From the NCBI GenBank assembly GCA_032622095.1, contig CP136064.1, positions 112,706,004 to 112,770,003 on the forward strand: a stretch of 64,000 nt of DNA, given 5' to 3'. The stretch is from Siphonodentalium dalli. Its lineage: Eukaryota > Mollusca > Scaphopoda > Gadilida > Siphonodentaliidae. A model generated the notes under the pieces. It made no database searches. It was given only the letters and a program-made list of their open reading frames with translations, and was not told where the DNA came from. This document shows, in pieces, positions 50,001 to 61,000 of the stretch (within the stretch, counting starts at the first letter, position 1; each line of letters opens with the position of its first letter). The position numbers were made by a program, and so were the translations under genes.

Positions 50001-53000
50001 ACGATTGGTTGATGGAAATTAAATTCATAGTGCATCTTCTGTAAACTTGAAAAAAATGAAGGGGCCACAATTTCCACATTTCTCAATCGATTTACAAAAT
50101 TCTTTCACGAGTAGCATTAGTACGTCGTATAGATACTTCATAACATTTTTGGTTCAAATCGGAGACAAAAAAAATATGACAATTTTTGCCCCCTCCCTAA
50201 TACGGACCAATGTTTTTGGATCTTGGTCAAAATTGCACCATTTCGTCTTCTTTCTATGGATAACACGCTCACATAAACCAAATACAATTCACGTGCGTTG
50301 TCTAGGAGGAGTTTTGTCCACAAGCACTTTCTCCTAAATCGATGTATGAATACAATTTTCGATGGTCTGTAACTTGGACATTTCTCAACCGATTTCCAAA
50401 ATTCTTTCAGGAGAATCATTAGTACGTCCTATAGATACACGACAGTAAAAGTAGTTGAAATCATCGAAAAAAAAAAATTCGAAAATTTTGCCCCCACCCA
50501 AACCCCAAAAATATAAGTCCGTTCCTGTTCAAAACTTATTTTCATAGAAAGTTGCTAACAACTAACTGCATATGAGCCCTCGTATCTGGCTACCTTGAAC
50601 GTTATAGGCGGACACAGGATATGAAATAAATCGAATTTTGCGAATCATGGGCGACAACTCTGTAGGGAAAGCTCGGACATAAATTGTAATGCATGGACCC
50701 AATAGGGCATACTGAGTTGTGCATACGGTCCAAATTTCAAGTTGCTTCTATTCATACTTTTCGAGATACTGCAACCCCCAGTTTTACACATAAAGGGAGA
50801 TAACTCTGCAAAGCAAGTTAGGACAAAATCCTATATAGACCGATGCACTACAACTATCATTGGGCTATAAACATACCAAAATCCAGCGCTCTATCTCTCT
50901 TACTTCCTGAGATATAAGGGTTATAAAATTGCTTAGTATAATAATAAATAATATTGGAAAAAAATAATAAATTGAATAACAATATACTTCCATATTAAAA
51001 TATGGAAGTATAATAAGGGAATCGCGCGGAATTGATTGGAATGTCGATTGTATGGTTCATTGACATTTCTGTGTTCAGTTGGAATGTTCTGGTATGACCC
51101 CCACCCATGCCTCGAAATTTGGTAATGCGGGTAGAAAAATCGCCATATCTTGGCCAATTTTCAAGATTTCGAGCTAATTTTTGCGTCATTGTGTTCGTAT
51201 TTGATGTCCCTATAATATTTAGTTGGGTTTTGGTAAGGTATTGTGGCGATATTCTACTATGTAGGCCAATATGTATGTTGTTCAGTGCATACTTTTTGAA
51301 TATCGTTGGCCTCCATCGACATACTACGGAAAGTGGGTAATTGTTTAGAAGTACTGAAAATTCCCCACCGAATGACACCAAACACGTGACGATTGGTTGA
51401 TGGAAATTAAATTCATAGTGCATCTTCTGTAAACTTGAAAAAAATGAAGGGGCCACAATTTCCACATTTCTCAATCGATTTACAAAATTCTTTCACGAGT
51501 AGCATTAGTACGTCGTATAGATACTTCATAACATTTTTGGTTCAAATCGGAGACAAAAAAAATATGACAATTTTTGCCCCCCTCCCTAATACGGACCAAT
51601 GTTTTTGGATCTTGGTCAAAATTGCACCATTTCGTCTTCTTTCTATGGATAACACGCTCACATAAACCAAATACAATTCACGTGCGTTGTCTAGGAGGAG
51701 TTTTGTCCACAAGCACTTTCTCCTAAATCGATGTATGAATACAATTTTCGATGGTCTGTAACTTGGACATTTCTCAACCGATTTCCAAAATTCTTTCAGG
51801 AGAATCATTAGTACGTCCTATAGATACACGACAGTAAAAGTAGTTGAAATCATCGAAAAAAAAAAATTCGAAAATTTTGCCCCCACCCAAACCCCAAAAA
51901 TATAAGTCCGTTCCTGTTCAAAACTTATTTTCATAGAAAGTTGCTAACAACTAACTGCATATGAGCCCTCGTATCTGGCTACCTTGAACGTTATAGGCGG
52001 ACACAGGATATGAAATAAATCGAATTTTGCGAATCATGGGCGACAACTCTGTAGGGAAAGCTCGGACATAAATTGTAATGCATGGACCCAATAGGGCATA
52101 CTGAGTTGTGCATACGGTCCAAATTTCAAGTTGCTTCTATTCATACTTTTCGAGATACTGCAACCCCCAGTTTTACACATAAAGGGAGATAACTCTGCAA
52201 AGCAAGTTAGGACAAAATCCTATATAGACCGATGCACTACAACTATCATTGGGCTATAAACATACCAAAATCCAGCGCTCTATCTCTCTTACTTCCTGAG
52301 ATATAAGGGTTATAAAATTGCTTAGTATAATAATAAATAATATTGGAAAAAAATAATAAATTGAATAACAATATACTTCCATATTAAAATATGGAAGTAT
52401 AATAAGGGAATCGCGCGGAATTGATTGGAATGTCGATTGTATGGTTCATTGACATTTCTGTGTTCAGTTGGAATGTTCTGGTATGACCCCCACCCATGCC
52501 TCGAAATTTGGTAATGCGGGTAGAAAAATCGCCATATCTTGGCCAATTTTCAAGATTTCGAGCTAATTTTTGCGTCATTGTGTTCGTATTTGATGTCCCT
52601 ATAATATTTAGTTGGGTTTTGGTAAGGTATTGTGGCGATATTCTACTATGTAGGCCAATATGTATGTTGTTCAGTGCATACTTTTTGAATATCGTTGGCC
52701 TCCATCGACATACTACGGAAAGTGGGTAATTGTTTAGAAGTACTGAAAATTCCCCACCGAATGACACCAAACACGTGACGATTGGTTGATGGAAATTAAA
52801 TTCATAGTGCATCTTCTGTAAACTTGAAAAAAATGAAGGGGCCACAATTTCCACATTTCTCAATCGATTTACAAAATTCTTTCACGAGTAGCATTAGTAC
52901 GTCGTATAGATACTTCATAACATTTTTGGTTCAAATCGGAGACAAAAAAAATATGACAATTTTTGCCCCCCTCCCTAATACGGACCAATGTTTTTGGATC

Positions 53001-56000
53001 TTGGTCAAAATTGCACCATTTCGTCTTCTTTCTATGGATAACACGCTCACATAAACCAAATACAATTCACGTGCGTTGTCTAGGAGGAGTTTTGTCCACA
53101 AGCACTTTCTCCTAAATCGATGTATGAATACAATTTTCGATGGTCTGTAACTTGGACATTTCTCAACCGATTTCCAAAATTCTTTCAGGAGAATCATTAG
53201 TACGTCCTATAGATACACGACAGTAAAAGTAGTTGAAATCATCGAAAAAAAAAAATTCGAAAATTTTGCCCCCACCCAAACCCCAAAAATATAAGTCCGT
53301 TCCTGTTCAAAACTTATTTTCATAGAAAGTTGCTAACAACTAACTGCATATGAGCCCTCGTATCTGGCTACCTTGAACGTTATAGGCGGACACAGGATAT
53401 GAAATAAATCGAATTTTGCGAATCATGGGCGACAACTCTGTAGGGAAAGCTCGGACATAAATTGTAATGCATGGACCCAATAGGGCATACTGAGTTGTGC
53501 ATACGGTCCAAATTTCAAGTTGCTTCTATTCATACTTTTCGAGATACTGCAACCCCCAGTTTTACACATAAAGGGAGATAACTCTGCAAAGCAAGTTAGG
53601 ACAAAATCCTATATAGACCGATGCACTACAACTATCATTGGGCTATAAACATACCAAAATCCAGCGCTCTATCTCTCTTACTTCCTGAGATATAAGGGTT
53701 ATAAAATTGCTTAGTATAATAATAAATAATATTGGAAAAAAATAATAAATTGAATAACAATATACTTCCATATTAAAATATGGAAGTATAATAAGGGAAT
53801 CGCGCGGAATTGATTGGAATGTCGATTGTATGGTTCATTGACATTTCTGTGTTCAGTTGGAATGTTCTGGTATGACCCCCACCCATGCCTCGAAATTTGG
53901 TAATGCGGGTAGAAAAATCGCCATATCTTGGCCAATTTTCAAGATTTCGAGCTAATTTTTGCGTCATTGTGTTCGTATTTGATGTCCCTATAATATTTAG
54001 TTGGGTTTTGGTAAGGTATTGTGGCGATATTCTACTATGTAGGCCAATATGTATGTTGTTCAGTGCATACTTTTTGAATATCGTTGGCCTCCATCGACAT
54101 ACTACGGAAAGTGGGTAATTGTTTAGAAGTACTGAAAATTCCCCACCGAATGACACCAAACACGTGACGATTGGTTGATGGAAATTAAATTCATAGTGCA
54201 TCTTCTGTAAACTTGAAAAAAATGAAGGGGCCACAATTTCCACATTTCTCAATCGATTTACAAAATTCTTTCACGAGTAGCATTAGTACGTCGTATAGAT
54301 ACTTCATAACATTTTTGGTTCAAATCGGAGACAAAAAAAATATGACAATTTTTGCCCCCTCCCTAATACGGACCAATGTTTTTGGATCTTGGTCAAAATT
54401 GCACCATTTCGTCTTCTTTCTATGGATAACACGCTCACATAAACCAAATACAATTCACGTGCGTTGTCTAGGAGGAGTTTTGTCCACAAGCACTTTCTCC
54501 TAAATCGATGTATGAATACAATTTTCGATGGTCTGTAACTTGGACATTTCTCAACCGATTTCCAAAATTCTTTCAGGAGAATCATTAGTACGTCCTATAG
54601 ATACACGACAGTAAAAGTAGTTGAAATCATCGAAAAAAAAAAAATCGAAAATTTTGCCCCCACCCAAACCCCGAAAATATAAGTCCGTTCCTGTTCAAAA
54701 CTTATTTTCATAGAAAGTTGCTAACAACTAACTGCATATGAGCCCTCGTATCTGGCTACCTTGAACGTTATAGGCGGACACAGGATATGAAATAAATCGA
54801 ATTTTGCGAATCATGGGCGACAACTCTGTAGGGAAAGCTCGGACATAAATTGTAATGCATGGACCCAATAGGGCATACTGAGTTGTGCATACGGTCCAAA
54901 TTTCCAGTTGCTTCTATTCATACTTTTCGAGATACTGCAACCCCCAGTTTTACACATAAAGGGAGATAACTCTGCAAAGCAAGTTAGGACAAAATCCTAT
55001 ATAGACCGATGCACTACAACTATCATTGGGCTATAAACATACCAAAATCCAGCGCTCTATCTCTCTTACTTCCTGAGATATAAGGGTTATAAAATTGCTT
55101 AGTATAATAATAAATAATATTGGAAAAAAATAATAAATTGAATAACAATATACTTCCATATTAAAATATGGAAGTATAATAAGGGAATCGCGCGGAATTG
55201 ATTGGAATGTCGATTGTATGGTTCATTGACATTTCTGTGTTCAGTTGGAATGTTCTGGTATGACCCCCACCCATGCCTCGAAATTTGGTAATGCGGGTAG
55301 AAAAATCGCCATATCTTGGCCAATTTTCAAGATTTCGAGCTAATTTTTGCGTCATTGTGTTCGTATTTGATGTCCCTATAATATTTAGTTGGGTTTTGGT
55401 AAGGTATTGTGGCGATATTCTACTATGTAGGCCAATATGTATGTTGTTCAGTGCATACTTTTTGAATATCGTTGGCCTCCATCGACATACTACGGAAAGT
55501 GGGTAATTGTTTAGAAGTACTGAAAATTCCCCACCGAATGACACCAAACACGTGACGATTGGTTGATGGAAATTAAATTCATAGTGCATCTTCTGTAAAC
55601 TTGAAAAAAATGAAGGGGCCACAATTTCCACATTTCTCAATCGATTTACAAAATTCTTTCACGAGTAGCATTAGTACGTCGTATAGATACTTCATAACAT
55701 TTTTGGTTTAAATCGGAGACAAAAAAAATATGACAATTTTTGCCCCCCTCCCTAATACGGACCAATGTTTTTGGATCTTGGTCAAAATTGCACCATTTCG
55801 TCTTCTTTCTATGGATAACACGCTTACATAAACCAAATACAATTCACGTGCGTTGTCTAGGAGGAGTTTTGTCCACAAGCACTTTCTCCTAAATCGATGT
55901 ATGAATACAATTTTCGATGGTCTGTAACTTGGACATTTCTCAACCGATTTCCAAAATTCTTTCAGGAGAATCATTAGTACGTCCTATAGATACACGACAG

Positions 56001-57957
56001 TAAAAGTAGTTGAAATCATCGAAAAAAAAAAATTCGAAAATTTTGCCCCCACCCAAACCCCAAAAATATAAGTCCGTTCCTGTTCAAAACTTATTTTCAT
56101 AGAAAGTTGCTAACAACTAACTGCATATGAGCCCTCGTATCTGGCTACCTTGAACGTTATAGGCGGACACAGGATATGAAATAAATCGAATTTTGCGAAT
56201 CATGGGCGACAACTCTGTAGGGAAAGCTCGGACATAAATTGTAATGCATGGACCCAATAGGGCATACTGAGTTGTGCATACGGTCCAAATTTCAAGTTGC
56301 TTCTATTCATACTTTTCGAGATACTGCAACCCCCAGTTTTACACATAAAGGGAGATAACTCTGCAAAGCAAGTTAGGACAAAATCCTATATAGACCGATG
56401 CACTACAACTATCATTGGGCTATAAACATACCAAAATCCAGCGCTCTATCTCTCTTACTTCCTGAGATATAAGGGTTATAAAATTGCTTAGTATAATAAT
56501 AAATAATATTGGAAAAAAATAATAAATTGAATAACAATATACTTCCATATTAAAATATGGAAGTATAATAAGGGAATCGCGCGGAATTGATTGGAATGTC
56601 GATTGTATGGTTCATTGACATTTCTGTGTTCAGTTGGAATGTTCTGGTATGACCCCCACCCATGCCTCGAAATTTGGTAATGCGGGTAGAAAAATCGCCA
56701 TATCTTGGCCAATTTTCAAGATTTCGAGCTAATTTTTGCGTCATTGTGTTCGTATTTGATGTCCCTATAATATTTAGTTGGGTTTTGGTAAGGTATTGTG
56801 GCGATATTCTACTATGTAGGCCAATATGTATGTTGTTCAGTGCATACTTTTTGAATATCGTTGGCCTCCATCGACATACTACGGAAAGTGGGTAATTGTT
56901 TAGAAGTACTGAAAATTCCCCACCGAATGACACCAAACACGTGACGATTGGTTGATGGAAATTAAATTCATAGTGCATCTTCTGTAAACTTGAAAAAAAT
57001 GAAGGGGCCACAATTTCCACATTTCTCAATCGATTTACAAAATTCTTTCACGAGTAGCATTAGTACGTCGTATAGATACTTCATAACATTTTTGGTTCAA
57101 ATCGGAGACAAAAAAAATATGACAATTTTTGCCCCCCTCCCTAATACGGACCAATGTTTTTGGATCTTGGTCAAAATTGCACCATTTCGTCTTCTTTCTA
57201 TGGATAACACGCTCACATAAACCAAATACAATTCACGTGCGTTGTCTAGGAGGAGTTTTGTTCACAAGCACTTTCTCCTAAATCGATGTATGAATACAAT
57301 TTTCGATGGTCTGTAACTTGGACATTTCTCAACCGATTTCCAAAATTCTTTCAGGAGAATCATTAGTACGTCCTATAGATACACGACAGTAAAAGTAGTT
57401 GAAATCATCGAAAAAAAAAAAAATCGAAAATTTTGCCCCCACCCAAACCCCAAAAATATAAGTCCGTTCCTGTTCAAAACTTATTTTCATAGAAAGTTGC
57501 TAACAACTAACTGCATATGAGCCCTCGTATCTGGCTACCTTGAACGTTATAGGCGGACACAGGATATGAAATAAATCGAATTTTGCGAATCATGGGCGAC
57601 AACTCTGTAGGGAAAGCTCGGACATAAATTGTAATGCATGGACCCAATAGGGCATACTGAGTTGTGCATACGGTCCAAATTTCAAGTTGCTTCTATTCAT
57701 ACTTTTCGAGATACTGCAACCCCCAGTTTTACACATAAAGGGAGATAACTCTGCAAAGCAAGTTAGGACAAAATCCTATATAGACCGATGCACTACAACT
57801 ATCATTGGGCTATAAACATACCAAAATCCAGCGCTCTATCTCTCTTACTTCCTGAGATATAAGGGTTATAAAATTGCTTAGTATAATAATAAATAATATT
57901 GGAAAAAAATAATAAATTGAATAACAATATACTTCCATATTAAAATATGGAAGTATA
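35090..57957. repeat. C-type satellite array (about 16.5 copies)
   Basis: Period 1388 or 1389 bp, with palindromes at 35710, 37098, 38486, 39874, 41262, 42650, 44039, 45428, 46817, 48206, 49595, 50983, 52372, 53761, 55149, 56538 and 57928. The length difference comes mainly from a run of 5 or 6 C before tcccta. Most of the monomer resembles A, but the segment from cgatggtctgtaacttgg to the following ccgattt resembles B. Private changes occur in single copies, for example 35540 (acgcaag), 36597, 38434, 39461, 42777, 43745, 47870, 54672, 54905, 55708, 55823 and 57259. Real divergence therefore exists and the array is not a simple assembly echo. Confidence 0.95.
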
Positions 57958-58022
57958 ATAATATTGGAAAAAAATAATAAATTGAATAACAATATACTTC
58001 CATATTAAAATATGGAAGTATA
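57928..58022. repeat. C-to-A4 boundary with two palindromes 65 bp apart
   Basis: Palindromes start at 57928 and 57993. The linker between them is the same as at 30019-30113, even though the left-hand family is C here and B' there. Immediately to the right the sequence switches to A-type (gggaatcgcgcgg, ggtgacgcggg). Confidence 0.9.
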
Positions 58023-61000
58023 ATAAGGGAATCGCGCGGAATTGATTGGAATGTCGATTGTATGGTTCATTGACATTTCTGTGTTTAGTTGGAATGTTCT
58101 GGTATGACCCCCACCCATGCCTCGAAATTTGGTGACGCGGGTAGAAAAATCGCCATATCTTGGCCAATTTTCAAGATTTCGAGCTAATTTTTGCGCCATT
58201 GTGTTCGTATTTGATGTCCCTATAATATTTAGTTGGGTTTTGGTAAGGTATTGTGGCGATATTCTACTATGTAGGCCAATATGTATGTTGTTCAGTGCAT
58301 ACTTTTTGAATATCGTTGGCCTCCATCGACATACTACGGAAAGTGGGTAATTGTTTAGAAGTACTGAAAATTCCCCATCGAATGACACCAAACACGTGAC
58401 GATTGGTTGAAGGAAATTAAATTCATAGTGCATCTTCTGTAAACTTGAACAAAATGAAGGGGCCACAATTTCCACATTTCTCAATCGATTTACAAAATTC
58501 TTTCACGAGTAGCATTAGTACGTCGTATAGATACTTCATAACAATTTTGGTTCAAATCGGAGACAAAAAAAAATATGACAATTTTTGCCCCCCTCCCTAA
58601 TACGGACCAATGTTTTTGAATCTTGGTCAAAATTGCACCATTTCGTCTTCTTTCTATGGATAACACGCTCACATAAACCAAATACAGTTCACGTGCGTCG
58701 TCTAGGAGGAGTTTTGTCCACAAGCACTTTCTCCTAAATCGATGTATGAATACAATTTTCGATTTGTTATAACTTGGTCAATTCTGAACCGATTTCCAAA
58801 ATTCTTTCAGGAGGATCATTAGTACGTCCTATAGATACACGACAGTAAAAGTAGTTGAAATCATCGAAAAAAAATATTTCGAAAATTTTGCCCCCACCCA
58901 AACCCCAAAAATATAAGTCCGTTCCTGTTCAAAACTTATTTTCATAGCAAGTTGCTAATAAGTAACTGCATAGAAGCCCTCATATCTGGCTACCTTGAAT
59001 GTTATAGGCGGACACAGGATATGAAATAAATCGAATTTTGCGAATCATGGGCGACAACTCTGTAGGGAAAGCTCGGACATAAATTGTAAAGCATGGACAC
59101 AATAGGGCCTACTGAGTTGTACATACGGTCCAAATTTCAAGTTGCTGCTGTTCATACTTTTCGAGATACTGCAACCCCCAGTTTTACACATAAAGGGAGA
59201 TAACTCTGCAAATCAAGTTAGGACAAAATCCTATATAGCCCGATGCACTACAACTATCATAGGGCTATAAACATACCAAAATCCAGCGCTCTATCTCTCA
59301 TACTTCCTGAGATATAAGGGTTATAAAATTGCTTAGTATAATAATAATAAATAATATTGGAAAAAAATAATAAATTGAATAACAATATACTTCCATATTA
59401 AAATATGGAAGTATAATAAGGGAATCGCGCGGAATTGATTGGAATGTCGATTGTATGGTTCATTGACATTTCTGTGTTCAGTTGGAATGTTCTGGTATGA
59501 CCCCCACCCATGCCTCGAAATTTGGTGACGCGGGTAGAAAAATCGCCATATCTTGGCCAATTTTCAAGATTTCGAGCTAATTTTTGCGCCATTGTGTTCG
59601 TATTTGATGTCCCTATAATATTTAGTTGGGTTTTGGTAAGGTATTGTGGCGATATTCTACTATGTAGGCCAATATGTATGTTGTTCAGTGCATACTTTTT
59701 GAATATCGTTGGCCTCCATCGACATACTACGGAAAGTGGGTAATTGTTTAGAAGTACTGAAAATTCCCCATCGAATGACACCAAACACGTGACGATTGGT
59801 TGAAGGAAATTAAATTCATAGTGCATCTTCTGTAAACTTGAACAAAATGAAGGGGCCACAATTTCCACATTTCTCAATCGATTTACAAAATTCTTTCACG
59901 AGTAGCATTAGTACGTCGTATAGATACTTCATAACAATTTTGGTTCAAATCGGAGACAAAAAAAAATATGACAATTTTTGCCCCCCTCCCTAATACGGAC
60001 CAATGTTTTTGAATCTTGGTCAAAATTGCACCATTTCGTCTTCTTTCTATGGATAACACGCTCACATAAACCAAATACAGTTCACGTGCGTCGTCTAGGA
60101 GGAGTTTTGTCCACAAGCACTTTCTCCTAAATCGATGTATGAATACAATTTTCGATTTGTTATAACTTGGTCAATTCTGAACCGATTTCCAAAATTCTTT
60201 CAGGAGGATCATTAGTACGTCCTATAGATACACGACAGTAAAAGTAGTTGAAATCATCGAAAAAAAATATTTCGAAAATTTTGCCCCCACCCAAACCCCA
60301 AAAATATAAGTCCGTTCCTGTTCAAAACTTATTTTCATAGCAAGTTGCTAATAAGTAACTGCATAGAAGCCCTCATATCTGGCTACCTTGAATGTTATAG
60401 GCGGACACAGGATATGAAATAAATCGAATTTTGCGAATCATGGGCGACAACTCTGTAGGGAAAGCTCGGACATAAATTGTAAAGCATGGACACAATAGGG
60501 CCTACTGAGTTGTACATACGGTCCAAATTTCAAGTTGCTGCTGTTCATACTTTTCGAGATACTGCAACCCCCAGTTTTACACATAAAGGGAGATAACTCT
60601 GCAAATCAAGTTAGGACAAAATCCTATATAGCCCGATGCACTACAACTATCATAGGGCTATAAACATACCAAAATCCAGCGCTCTATCTCTCATACTTCC
60701 TGAGATATAAGGGTTATAAAATTGCTTAGTATAATAATAATAAATAATATTGGAAAAAAATAATAAATTGAATAACAATATACTTCCATATTAAAATATG
60801 GAAGTATAATAAGGGAATCGCGCGGAATTGATTGGAATGTCGATTGTATGGTTCATTGACATTTCTGTGTTCAGTTGGAATGTTCTGGTATGACCCCCAC
60901 CCATGCCTCGAAATTTGGTGACGCGGGTAGAAAAATCGCCATATCTTGGCCAATTTTCAAGATTTCGAGCTAATTTTTGCGCCATTGTGTTCGTATTTGA

